The notes under the pieces were generated by a model, which worked only from the letters and a program-made list of their open reading frames with translations, ran no database searches and was not told where the DNA came from. Below, piece by piece: positions 34,327 to 43,310 of a stretch of 64,000 nucleotides of DNA. This DNA comes from JBCCQH01 sp039024435 (GTDB taxonomy: Bacteria > Bacteroidota > Bacteroidia > J057 > JADKCL01), in contig JBCCQH010000018.1 in the NCBI GenBank assembly GCA_039024435.1, positions 1-64,000 on the forward strand. The letters run 5' to 3'. Both the position numbers and the translations under genes were made by a program. The stretch's first letter is position 1, and each line of letters starts with the position of its first letter.

Positions 34327-36180
34327 ATGCTGCCGCCGATCCGAACTGCGACTTCGTTTGCCGCATTGTTAATTCTGCTCCTTGCCCCCTGCTTCCTGCC
34401 GGCACAATCGCTGGTCCCGAGTCCCTACGATCCCCCTCCGGTTTACAAAAAGATGGTGGAAAAGTCATTTTATCTGTCGATGCGCGACGGGGTAGAACTG
34501 GCCTGCGACCTGTTTTTGCCGAGGGATCTCCCGCCGGGCGATAAAATCCCGACGGTGTTGCACATCACCCGGTACTGGCGGGCTTTCAAGGTGAAGTTTC
34601 CTTTCAATTTACTATTGAAACCCGGCACGCCCGGCATGAATCTGGTGTTTTCCACCGAACGCCTGGTCAAGGCGGGTTATGCGGTGCTGACCGTGGATGC
34701 CCGAGGCTCGGGGGCTTCCTTTGGGTCGGAGATGATTGCGATGGGTCCGGACGAAGTGGCGGATGGGGCTGAATTGCTGGACTGGATCACGGCTCAGGAT
34801 TGGTCGGATGGGCAAGTGGCGGCGACCGGCATCTCTTACAATGGCTGGGCGGCGCAGATGCTGGCGGTCAATCGCCACCCCGCGCTAAAAGCCATCATCC
34901 CGATTCACGCGCCCTTCGACGGCTTCGACGACATGGCAGTACCGGGAGGCCTCTTCAACCGTGGCCTGATCTACCGGTGGTCGGACATCCTGCGCTCCAT
35001 GGACCAAGGCCTCGTGAACAGCAACCGCAAGGTGGTCAAAGCCCTGGTCAATGGTCCTCAAGGGGTTCGCGGGCGCAAAGTAGATCTCAACCGCGCCTAC
35101 CGCGCCCACCACAAGAATGGTTACGCCGACGTGGTCCTGCACGGCGTACAATACCGCGATGATACCAGCTCCCTGGTCGAGGGCCGCAACATCGACGCCT
35201 TTTTTCCGGCGGGGCACCTGGATGCGGTTCGGGAGTGCAACGCGCCGGTCTACGCGGTTTCCGGCTGGTACGACATGGCCGGTCCCCGGGCCGCCACCCG
35301 CATCTTGCACAATTACGGCAGCGGTCAGAACAAATTGCTCATCGGACCCTGGAATCACTTTGCCTCGCTGAACATCAGTCCGCACGCACCGGGGAAGGCA
35401 ACGTTTGACCGGACCGCCGAATTCATCAAATTCCTCGACGCCCACCTGAAAGGCCGGTCCGAATTGTTGCGAGACGAAGCGCCGGTCCACTATTATACCA
35501 TCGGGGCGGAACGCTGGCGGGCCGCCCAGGAATGGCCGCCGGCCGGCGCGACGCCCATCACCCAGTACTTTGCCGCAGGGGGAATGCTGCTCGATCAGCC
35601 TAGCCGCACAAGTGGTCGGGATACCTTGCGGGTCGATACCAGCCTCGGAACTGGTCACCAAACCCGCTGGGATCTTTCTTCGGACAATAAATCCACCTAC
35701 AAAGATCTACCCGCGCTGCAGGAACATTGGGTGACCTACACGACACCGGTGTTGGAACAAAAAATGGAGATCACCGGTCACCCGGCGGTCCGCTTGCACA
35801 TCGCTAGCCCCCAGACCGACGAGAGCCTCTTTGTCTACCTGGAAGAGATCACGGCGGAAGGGCAGATTTTTCTGATCACCGAAGGTTTGCTCCGGGCCAG
35901 CCACCGCCGGCCGGCGACCACCCCGCTTTACACCGACGTGGTACCCCATCCTTCCTTCCAATCCACCGACGCCACGCCCCTGGTCGCGGGCGAGGTCACC
36001 GCAATTGACATCCACCTCCTCCCCTGCTCCTGGGAAGTTCAGCCCGGAAGCCGGATTCGAATCGCCATTTCCGGGGCCGACGCTGATCACTTTGATCCGA
36101 TTACCGGAAACCACTCCCTGGAAGTATGCTTCGGTGGCACAGCTTCCTCTTCTTTGGTGCTACCGGTCATGGACCGCTGA
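34327..36180 (+). CDS. S15/CocE-type acyl or X-Pro dipeptidyl hydrolase, secreted
   Basis: A 617-residue protein with signal peptide MLPPIRTATSFAALLILLLA...PAQ. The alpha/beta hydrolase domain has SMRDGVELACDLFLP, VDARGSGASFGS and ATGISYNGW with Ser170 as the nucleophile, followed by a helical cap region and a C-terminal jelly-roll (PLVAGEVTAIDIHLLP, GSRIRIAISGADADHFDP) found in CocE/NonD and X-Pro dipeptidyl-peptidase family S15. It may hydrolyse peptides or esters in the periplasm. The start at 34327 is set by the signal peptide, 43 bases after the MMPL stop. Confidence 0.85.
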   Translation: MLPPIRTATSFAALLILLLAPCFLPAQSLVPSPYDPPPVYKKMVEKSFYLSMRDGVELACDLFLPRDLPPGDKIPTVLHITRYWRAFKVKFPFNLLLKPGTPGMNLVFSTERLVKAGYAVLTVDARGSGASFGSEMIAMGPDEVADGAELLDWITAQDWSDGQVAATGISYNGWAAQMLAVNRHPALKAIIPIHAPFDGFDDMAVPGGLFNRGLIYRWSDILRSMDQGLVNSNRKVVKALVNGPQGVRGRKVDLNRAYRAHHKNGYADVVLHGVQYRDDTSSLVEGRNIDAFFPAGHLDAVRECNAPVYAVSGWYDMAGPRAATRILHNYGSGQNKLLIGPWNHFASLNISPHAPGKATFDRTAEFIKFLDAHLKGRSELLRDEAPVHYYTIGAERWRAAQEWPPAGATPITQYFAAGGMLLDQPSRTSGRDTLRVDTSLGTGHQTRWDLSSDNKSTYKDLPALQEHWVTYTTPVLEQKMEITGHPAVRLHIASPQTDESLFVYLEEITAEGQIFLITEGLLRASHRRPATTPLYTDVVPHPSFQSTDATPLVAGEVTAIDIHLLPCSWEVQPGSRIRIAISGADADHFDPITGNHSLEVCFGGTASSSLVLPVMDR

Positions 36181-36410
36181 GGTGAACCCGGCCCTACATC
36201 CTTGAGTTATCCACAATGTGGCCGCAAAGGCACAAAAATAGGCAAGTGTCGGCAGACTGGAAGTGTAGGCAAAAACGGTGATTTACAGGCAGAAATGGCT
36301 GTTTGAAGAAAAGAATACCAAGGAAAATTTCGCAAAATCCCGGATACAACTTTTGGCGCGGCAAGTGGTTATTTACCTTCATTAACCAGATAAAATTTCT
36401 GGCAAATTTG

Positions 36411-36431
36411 TTCTAAATTTGTGCTTTAGAA
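36411..36431. promoter_or_regulatory. Palindrome over the gcvP promoter region
   Basis: TTCTAAA and TTTAGAA flank TTTGTGC. The left arm overlaps TAAATTTG (36414-36421), a perfect -7 box, and TTAGAAC recurs directly as TTAGAACGATTAGAAC. It is a candidate operator for gcvP. The start codon is at 36459. Confidence 0.45.
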
Positions 36432-36458
36432 CGATTAGAACAGGTAAATGTCTTCAAT

Positions 36459-39383
36459 ATGAACGTCAATCTAACTTCCACTGACCGGTTTGTTGACCGC
36501 CATGTAGGCCCATCGCCCAAAGATACGGCCGAGATGTTGCAGGCAATCGGAGTCGATACCCTCGACGATTTGATCGACGAAGTGGTTCCCGAAGCAATCC
36601 GCAATCGGGAAAATTTGAACACTCCGGCCGCGGTGAGTGAATACGATTTTATCCGGGGCTTGCGGCGCAATGCCGCAGAAAACAGGCTCTACCGGAATTT
36701 CATTGGGCTGGGTTATTACGGGACCATCGTCCCGACGGTCATTCAACGCAGTGTCATCGAAAATCCCGGTTGGTACACCCAGTATACGCCTTACCAGGCG
36801 GAGATTGCGCAGGGACGCTTGGAAGCCCTGGTCAATTTTCAAACTACGGTAGCCGACCTGACCGGCATGGAACTGACCAATGCCTCCCTGCTCGACGAAG
36901 GCACTGCCGCCGCCGAGGCCATGTTAATGTTGTTCAACGACAAGAATAAGCGCAACAAGGGAGAACCGATCAATAAGTTCCTGGTTTCGGACCGAGTGCT
37001 TCCGCAAACGATTGCCGTTCTGCAAACCCGCGCCGAGCCGGTGGGCATCGAAGTGGTCGTCAGCAAGCACAAGGACTGGGAGTTTGACGCCCGGACCTTC
37101 GGTATCTTGTTGCAGTATCCCGGAGAAGCCGGGGCGATCATCGATTACCGGGAGCTTTGTTTCAAAGCCAGCGATGCCGGTGTCTACGTGGTGTTTGCCG
37201 CCGATCTCCTGGCCTTGACGGTGCTGCGCTCTCCGGGAGCGATGGGGGCTGACGTTGTGGTCGGGACGACCCAGCGTTTCGGGGTGCCGATGGGCTTCGG
37301 TGGTCCCCACGCAGGCTATTTTGCCTGCCGGGAGAAGTTCAAGCGGCAGATTCCTGGACGTGTCATCGGAGTTTCTAAAGATGTCGACGGCAATCCCAGC
37401 TACCGCATGGCCCTGCAGACGCGGGAGCAGCACATAAAGCGGGAAAAAGCCACTTCAAATATTTGCACGGCCCAGGCCCTGCTCGCGATTATGGCCGGTA
37501 TGTACGCGGTCTACCACGGTCCCAAAGGACTGCAAAACATCGCCCTGAGAATCCACACCCTGGCCCGGCTGCTCTCAGACCAACTCAACGGCATGGGCTA
37601 CCGCCAGGAAAATGTCTGGTTCTTCGACACCCTCAAGGTGCAGTTGCGTGGTATCACCGCCGGCCAATTCCGCAACATTGCCGAGCAGCGGGAACTGAAT
37701 TTTCGCTACATCGACGAGCACTACGTGGGGATTTCCATCGATGAGACGCACGGGCCGGAGGATCTGCACGCCATCCTGGAAGCATTTGCCGCCGCAGCCG
37801 GCAAGACCTACACCCCAGTTGATTTCCAGGCCCTCGCCGACGAGGTCGAGCTGAACTTCAGCGCCGACCTCACCCGCGCCAACGATTACCTGACCCACCC
37901 CGTTTTCCACAGCTACCACTCGGAAACGGAAATGATGCGCTACATCAAGCGGCTGGAATCCCGGGACCTGTCGCTCACTCACTCGATGATTGCGCTGGGA
38001 TCCTGCACGATGAAGCTGAATGCGGCTTCCGAACTCATGCCGATTACCTGGCCAGAGTTTGCCAACATGCACCCCTTTGCCCCGGGTGATCAAACCCTGG
38101 GCTATATGGAAATCATCAGCGACCTGGAGGAATACCTCTCGGAGATCACCGGGTTTGCCGCTACTTCTTTACAGCCAAATTCGGGAGCCCAAGGCGAGTA
38201 TTCTGGCCTCATGGTCATCCGCGCCTACCACCTGGACCGGGGCGATGAAAAGCGAAACATTGTCCTGATCCCCAATTCTGCGCACGGGACCAATCCCGCC
38301 TCGGCAGTGATGGCGGGCATGAAAGTCGTTGTCATCCCTTGCGACGAAATGGGCAACATTGAGGTAGAAGCCCTCCGGGCCAAAGCCATCGAGCACAAGG
38401 ACAACCTCGCGGGGTTAATGGTTACCTATCCCTCTACCCACGGGGTGTTTGAAGCCGCGATCCGCGAGGTCTGCGACATCGTCCACGAAAACGGGGGCCT
38501 GGTCTACATGGACGGCGCCAATATGAATGCCCAGGTCGGTCTGACCAGCCCGGCGGCCATCGGGGCGGATGTTTGTCACCTGAACCTACACAAGACCTTT
38601 GCCATTCCCCACGGGGGCGGGGGTCCGGGCATGGGCCCGATCTGCGTGAACGAGAAACTGGAAGACTATTTGCCCAGTCACCGCTTCCGCAAAACCGGCG
38701 GGATCAAGCCGATTTCCTCGGTTTCTTCCGCCCCTTGGGGCAGTGCCCTCATCCTGTTGATCTCTTACGGCTACATCCGCATGCTGGGTCCGGATGGCAT
38801 GGAGGAGTCCACTCGCCTCGCCATCCTCAACGCCAACTACGTGAAGGAGCGCCTCTCCGGCTACTTCCCGATTCTCTACACCGCCGAAAATGGCCGTGTG
38901 GGCCACGAGTTTATCATCGACTTGCGGCATTGGAAGCGCAATCACGGCATCGAAGCCGAAGACGTGGCCAAGCGCCTCATGGACTATGGGTTCCACGCCC
39001 CTACGGTGTCCTTTCCGGTGGCGGGCACGATGATGATCGAGCCCACGGAAAGCGAGTCCAAAGCGGAACTGGATCGGTTTGTGGCCGCAATGGCGGGCAT
39101 CCGCCACGAAATCGACGAGATCATCGACGGCAAGGCGGATCCGAAAAACAACGTCTTGAAAAACGCGCCGCACACGCTGGCTTTGATCACTGCGCCGAAC
39201 TGGGATTTCCCCTATACCCGCGCAAAAGCTACCTACCCGGCGGCCTACTTGAACAATTATAAGTTCTGGCCTTCGGTTCGCCGCATCGACAACAGCTTCG
39301 GCGACCGCAACTTGGTTTGCACTTGCCCCCCCATAGAGCAGTACGCTGAGGTAAAAGTGGAAGTCGAGATCGAAGCCGTTTAA
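36459..39383 (+). CDS. gcvP: Glycine dehydrogenase (decarboxylating), glycine cleavage P protein
   Basis: A 974-residue protein of the single-chain P-protein type. It begins RFVDRHVGPSPKD, has the N-terminal half PLP-domain with FIGLGYYGT and TSLLDEGTAAAEAM, and the C-terminal half with the lysine motif LHKTFAIPHGGGGPGMGPI in which Lys712 binds PLP. FHSYHSETEMMRYIKRLE and GSCTMKLNA also match GcvP. It decarboxylates glycine and passes the aminomethyl group to the lipoyl H protein. gcvT and gcvH are not adjacent. Its own promoter-like region and terminator make it a single-gene unit. Confidence 0.97.
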   Translation: MNVNLTSTDRFVDRHVGPSPKDTAEMLQAIGVDTLDDLIDEVVPEAIRNRENLNTPAAVSEYDFIRGLRRNAAENRLYRNFIGLGYYGTIVPTVIQRSVIENPGWYTQYTPYQAEIAQGRLEALVNFQTTVADLTGMELTNASLLDEGTAAAEAMLMLFNDKNKRNKGEPINKFLVSDRVLPQTIAVLQTRAEPVGIEVVVSKHKDWEFDARTFGILLQYPGEAGAIIDYRELCFKASDAGVYVVFAADLLALTVLRSPGAMGADVVVGTTQRFGVPMGFGGPHAGYFACREKFKRQIPGRVIGVSKDVDGNPSYRMALQTREQHIKREKATSNICTAQALLAIMAGMYAVYHGPKGLQNIALRIHTLARLLSDQLNGMGYRQENVWFFDTLKVQLRGITAGQFRNIAEQRELNFRYIDEHYVGISIDETHGPEDLHAILEAFAAAAGKTYTPVDFQALADEVELNFSADLTRANDYLTHPVFHSYHSETEMMRYIKRLESRDLSLTHSMIALGSCTMKLNAASELMPITWPEFANMHPFAPGDQTLGYMEIISDLEEYLSEITGFAATSLQPNSGAQGEYSGLMVIRAYHLDRGDEKRNIVLIPNSAHGTNPASAVMAGMKVVVIPCDEMGNIEVEALRAKAIEHKDNLAGLMVTYPSTHGVFEAAIREVCDIVHENGGLVYMDGANMNAQVGLTSPAAIGADVCHLNLHKTFAIPHGGGGPGMGPICVNEKLEDYLPSHRFRKTGGIKPISSVSSAPWGSALILLISYGYIRMLGPDGMEESTRLAILNANYVKERLSGYFPILYTAENGRVGHEFIIDLRHWKRNHGIEAEDVAKRLMDYGFHAPTVSFPVAGTMMIEPTESESKAELDRFVAAMAGIRHEIDEIIDGKADPKNNVLKNAPHTLALITAPNWDFPYTRAKATYPAAYLNNYKFWPSVRRIDNSFGDRNLVCTCPPIEQYAEVKVEVEIEAV

Positions 39384-39411
39384 TCCGCAATCTGAATAAA
39401 TTGAATGATAT

Positions 39412-39448
39412 GCCGCCGTTGCTATAAGGATGCAACGGCGGCTTTTTG
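39412..39448 (+). terminator. Rho-independent terminator of gcvP
   Basis: GCCGCCGTTGC (39412-39422) pairs perfectly with GCAACGGCGGC (39432-39442), followed by TTTTTG. Confidence 0.92.
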
Positions 39449-39460
39449 TATTTTATCGCG

Positions 39461-40117
39461 ATGCAAAAATCGATCTCTCTCTTGGCGCTTGTCATTCTGT
39501 TTTCCTGCCTTCTGCCCGCGCAACTTTCCGGACAAGGGCGCTGGAAACGTTTTTGGCAATTGAGTGGGCCGGAACGGGGCTGGGTGATCGGGCATCTCTG
39601 GGTCGCGGGCAAGGCAGATCGCATTGCCCGGCGTGCGCTCGTTTTGACCGACTCGGTGGCGACGGCCCAAGGCTTCGCTGGCTCGGGCAACGGCGATTTG
39701 CAGGATGCCTTTCGCCACGGGATCTGGATGGCGCAATTGGGGCAAGAAATTGGCTTAAAAAAGGCGCGCAAACTGGGCTTGGCCCGGGAAAAAGGCCAGT
39801 ATCAGCGCTGGAAACGGGGTAAGCTGGGGCGGAATTCTGGAGTGGACAGCACGGCCCGGGCGATGGACCTCTGGAACAACGAAAAAGCTTTTGCCATCGC
39901 CGACCGCTTGCCCCGGGCAAATGAAGCAGCGCTGACCATGGCGGTGTTACGGGACCTGGAAGCCGGTCTGTTTCGGGTGATTTTGCGGGATGCTGCCGGA
40001 TACTACCGCGATGCCGGGGGCAGCCGCATTCTACTTAACCGCTTGATCGATGTCTGGGAAACCCCACGCTGCCTCGTTCCCTCGCAGTTGACGATCAAGG
40101 AACCAGACGTTGAATAA
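39461..40117 (+). CDS. Secreted protein with DAFRH/DLWNN motif (DUF6973-like), unknown function
   Basis: A 218-residue protein with signal peptide MQKSISLLALVILFSCLLPAQ. The body carries DAFRHGIWMAQLGQEIG and, further on, DSTARAMDLWNNEKAFAIA, which together resemble a small helical domain (DUF6973-like) with conserved Asp, Arg-His and Asn-Asn residues. The family has no settled role known to me. It starts a few bases after the gcvP terminator, so it must have its own promoter or depend on read-through. Confidence 0.65.
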   Translation: MQKSISLLALVILFSCLLPAQLSGQGRWKRFWQLSGPERGWVIGHLWVAGKADRIARRALVLTDSVATAQGFAGSGNGDLQDAFRHGIWMAQLGQEIGLKKARKLGLAREKGQYQRWKRGKLGRNSGVDSTARAMDLWNNEKAFAIADRLPRANEAALTMAVLRDLEAGLFRVILRDAAGYYRDAGGSRILLNRLIDVWETPRCLVPSQLTIKEPDVE

Positions 40118-40220
40118 ATGAGCCCAGCTTTCACCTTGCACACCCGAACCGCAACGGGCATCGAGGCATTTGACCGCAGAAAATTGATCATCACCGATAA
40201 AAATGTTGATTGATCACTGG

Positions 40221-41444
40221 TCATCGCCAACCGATTCCGGTGATAAACTGCATCGATACCCCCCAATTGCTGCTGCCGCCGTAATTCACCGGACTGACAA
40301 ACTGGTTGAAGCGAAAGCGGGTATGCGGAGAGACGACATAGGTCAAACTGCCCGCCAGGGTGGAATTGACGTAGGTGGTGGTTTCATCTCCGGCCTGGAC
40401 GTTCAGCGAATTGGCCAGACCGAAAATCACGTGCCGGCTGAGGAACAAGTCCAAGTTGTTTTGCAGAGAGACGCTGGTAAAATTTCCCTCCGATTGGGTT
40501 GCGGTTTGCCCCAAGGTCAACTGATTGGTTAGGCGGGCAAATTCCCGCAACTTCCGGATCCACTCTCCCCCGATGCGGTACACCCGAACGACGGGATCGA
40601 TGCCAAACGGCGCGGTGATATTGCCCGCAGCAAACAACAAGCCGAATTCGGTCCCGCGAAAGGACGGCTGCCCGATCCGTCCCGCCAACAGCCAGCGCCC
40701 ACTGGCCGTTTCCCCCACGTCCGCGTCTCCGGCCGCAGCTTCCGAGTTGGTCTGCAACAAGGGATTCCGCAATGCGCCCCCCGAACTCAAGCCGACTTCC
40801 AGATCCAGTTCCCGGCTGAGTGGGGTTTTGACGTAAACGCCCAGGTCGCGGGCAAATCCGAATTCGGTGTTGTCGATGTTGGTCATGAAGCTATTGTTTG
40901 CGTCCATGTCCGGGTGGTGGCCGTAGCTGACCGGCGCGTAGCCGATCCGAATGCTCGTACGGTCCCATTTCGTCCGGAATTTCAGCCAGGCATCCTGTAG
41001 GTTTACATTCAAGTGGCCATTGGATGCAGTGCCGGTGATGAGAATAACTTCCTGGTTGGGACCATTGCCCGGTCCATTGCCCGGCCCCGGGCCGTTGCCG
41101 GGTCCACCGTTGTTGACAGTCTCCACGATGGTGAACTCAGAAGTGGACTGCGCGTAGCTGAAACTGGTTCGCACCCGCCAGGAATCGAGGGAAATCAAGG
41201 GCACGTAGCCCTTTTGTAGCAGCGGTTGGTTGATTTTGTGCAACTGCAAGGAAAGTTGATTGGGAGTGCCGCGGCCCGGCAAACCGAATTGCAGCCCCGT
41301 TCCGGGATTCGAAAATCCCGTGTGTAGATTGAGCTGTGCGTACAGGAAAGCGGTCGACTGCTGCTCCAACTTGATGGCGTTTTGGGCACTCAGGGTCCCA
41401 GCTCCGCCCAGGGCGAAGCACAATATGATGATGGTTCTTTGCAT
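40221..41444 (-). CDS. Outer-membrane beta-barrel protein (porin-like)
   Basis: A 407-residue protein with signal peptide MQRTIIILCFALGGAGTLSAQ. The mature part shows alternating amphipathic strands, for example WLKFRTKWDRTSIRIGYAPVSYG and GRWLLAGRIGQPSFRGTEFG, and ends with strands typical of a barrel (SNWGVSMQFITGIGWR), as in porins. A low-complexity GGPGNGPGPGNGPGNGP loop interrupts the N-terminal third. It likely forms an outer-membrane channel; the substrate is not predictable. Upstream on the same strand, 24 bases away, is a lipoprotein gene, so the two may be cotranscribed. Confidence 0.72.
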   Translation of the reverse strand: MQRTIIILCFALGGAGTLSAQNAIKLEQQSTAFLYAQLNLHTGFSNPGTGLQFGLPGRGTPNQLSLQLHKINQPLLQKGYVPLISLDSWRVRTSFSYAQSTSEFTIVETVNNGGPGNGPGPGNGPGNGPNQEVILITGTASNGHLNVNLQDAWLKFRTKWDRTSIRIGYAPVSYGHHPDMDANNSFMTNIDNTEFGFARDLGVYVKTPLSRELDLEVGLSSGGALRNPLLQTNSEAAAGDADVGETASGRWLLAGRIGQPSFRGTEFGLLFAAGNITAPFGIDPVVRVYRIGGEWIRKLREFARLTNQLTLGQTATQSEGNFTSVSLQNNLDLFLSRHVIFGLANSLNVQAGDETTTYVNSTLAGSLTYVVSPHTRFRFNQFVSPVNYGGSSNWGVSMQFITGIGWR

Positions 41445-41468
41445 GAATGCTCAGTTTTGGGTGGGCGA

Positions 41469-42977
41469 TCAGTAGTTGTAAAGATTTTTGCGAACGCGAA
41501 CCGCTTCGCGAATATGGCGGGGCAGCTTTACACGGGCCATCCAGACCGGCGTGATACGTTCGTAGGACAAAACGTAAATCTCCAGTACGTCCTTTTCCCG
41601 ATCACTGTAGGTGAGGTACATCTTTTCGATGCCTTTGTACTGGTTGTTGACCCACTTCCCGGTACGGCGGTCGGTCAACAGCAGATAGGGCCGGACCTCA
41701 CGGGGGCGCAATTCCGCATCGTACCAGACGGTGGACTGCATGGGGTGATAGCGCCGACTTTTGGGGTAGGTATTGAATCCAAAGAGCGTTCCCCACAATT
41801 TCTGCTCACTCACCTGCGACAGGTCGACGTTGCCGAGGGTGATGTCAAACCAGGACCACTTACCGGTGAGCCGGATTTCTGCGTAAAGCAAAGATTCCTC
41901 GGTATCGACCATGGACACGACGACGCTGTCCAGGTGCTTCATCCAACTGAAATCAAATATGCGCGGTTCCTCCCGGCGGTAAAATCCTTCGTCCATGAAT
42001 TTGGCGGTGTGGACCTCGTGCTCCAGGATGGAAGTGTAGGTAAGATCGGCCGGCGGGTTCAGGTACAATCCGGCTTCTTCTTTGAAAAATTGCTCGCGGT
42101 CCAGCGGCTCCACCGCGCGCCCACTCTGGTGACCAATCTCGAGGATTTTACTCGGCAGCACCTCGCGGATGGGTTTGCGCAGTTGGTTGAAATCGACGTA
42201 CACCTGTTCGGCGAGATTGGAAATCGAATCAAAATTCTGATTCACGTCCCAACTGTTCGTCGGGTTCTTCAGGTCGAGCAATGCCTGGTACAAAGGCTTG
42301 GGCACCTGAAACCAACTGTGGGCAATCAAGCGGTTCTGGTTGAGGTTGCGGCCGCTCTTGCGCCGAACTTCAAAATCGTCAAACTCGGCCGAAACGAGGG
42401 TAAATTCCCACTGCCCGGGCAGGAGGCAATTGTTGACGATCCAGGCGCGGTAAGCCGCATCCAGGGTGGACTGCTTTTGGTCACCCTCGATGACGAATTC
42501 GCGGTGTTCCCGTCGAAACGACAGCCCAAAGCGGTTCAACTCCTCCAAAATGATTTCTGGGTAGATCAAATCGCCCTCAGCGTCCATCTTGGGAATAAAG
42601 CGCAGCAGGTCCACGTTCTCGATCCGGACCCGGGTATTGGCCCCGTCGGCAAAGACAAAATCCGTCAATACCGTGCCTTCGGGCATGCGGTCGTGCAGGC
42701 GGACCTCCACCTTGCGGAAACGAAATACCGCCTCGTCTCCGCCATAATCGCGGTCTTTCTCGCCGATGTCGAGGTCGTAACCGTAACCCGGCGCCAGGGC
42801 GTCCATCCGCAACATGTGCCCCGGATAACTCCCAAACAGAGCACGTACCGCTTCCGGAGCGGAACGCGTCATCGCCTCGGGTTGGCGGTAGTTCCAATTG
42901 GTGGAATGACAGGAGGTCAGCAATACCAACATACCTCCCCAAGCCCAGAATCTGGGCGTTCTTGGATCTAAAAACAT
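41469..42977 (-). CDS. Large lipoprotein of unknown function, 502 residues
   Basis: The N-terminus has a hydrophobic core ending in VLLTSCHS, a lipobox with Cys23. The rest is a soluble beta/alpha protein with no motif I recognise; it contains GYDLDIGEKDRDYGGDEAVF, RFGLSFRREHREFVIEGDQ and a segment WSWFDITLGNVDLSQV. The gene lies upstream of the barrel protein on the same strand, so an outer-membrane lipoprotein acting with the barrel is plausible but not shown. Confidence 0.65.
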   Translation of the reverse strand: MFLDPRTPRFWAWGGMLVLLTSCHSTNWNYRQPEAMTRSAPEAVRALFGSYPGHMLRMDALAPGYGYDLDIGEKDRDYGGDEAVFRFRKVEVRLHDRMPEGTVLTDFVFADGANTRVRIENVDLLRFIPKMDAEGDLIYPEIILEELNRFGLSFRREHREFVIEGDQKQSTLDAAYRAWIVNNCLLPGQWEFTLVSAEFDDFEVRRKSGRNLNQNRLIAHSWFQVPKPLYQALLDLKNPTNSWDVNQNFDSISNLAEQVYVDFNQLRKPIREVLPSKILEIGHQSGRAVEPLDREQFFKEEAGLYLNPPADLTYTSILEHEVHTAKFMDEGFYRREEPRIFDFSWMKHLDSVVVSMVDTEESLLYAEIRLTGKWSWFDITLGNVDLSQVSEQKLWGTLFGFNTYPKSRRYHPMQSTVWYDAELRPREVRPYLLLTDRRTGKWVNNQYKGIEKMYLTYSDREKDVLEIYVLSYERITPVWMARVKLPRHIREAVRVRKNLYNY

Positions 42978-43310
42978 AAATTAAATTGTAATGAAAAACT
43001 CTTGACCTTTGCTACTTGGACGATCATCCCGCAGCAAACTTGTGAGGGCCTAAGATTTCGCATGCTTATTCCTAGGATTGTTTTGTTTTGGGGGTAGGGT
43101 CACCCAATTTCGGCCAATAAAGCGGCGAAAAACGGATGTTTTCCAAGGTTTCAGCGGTGTAAGAGATTTTTGTGAACTGCCGTTTCCCGGCCCAAAATGA
43201 GTCGATTCGCCCCAATTTCCGGCCGTGCTCCCCGATTGTCCCCCGCCCAAGCACACAATTGCAAGCGGTGGAGACTCTTCGCTACTCCACGGATCAGCGC
43301 AGAAGGCGCA
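42978..43310. other. Intergenic region without visible features
   Basis: About 330 bases between the lipoprotein gene and the first M43 protease. Small frames here have no coding signs. I see no RNA, repeat or clear promoter beyond what the flanking genes need. Confidence 0.5.

Noticed and set aside
36207..36215. TTATCCACA, a DnaA-box match
   Set aside because: A single 9-mer without a cluster or AT-rich unwinding region. A second isolated match at 54718-54726 is also likely chance.
41382..42971. 529-codon plus-strand frame over the lipoprotein gene
   Set aside because: Opposite strand encodes a lipoprotein with lipobox; the plus frame has no recognisable features.
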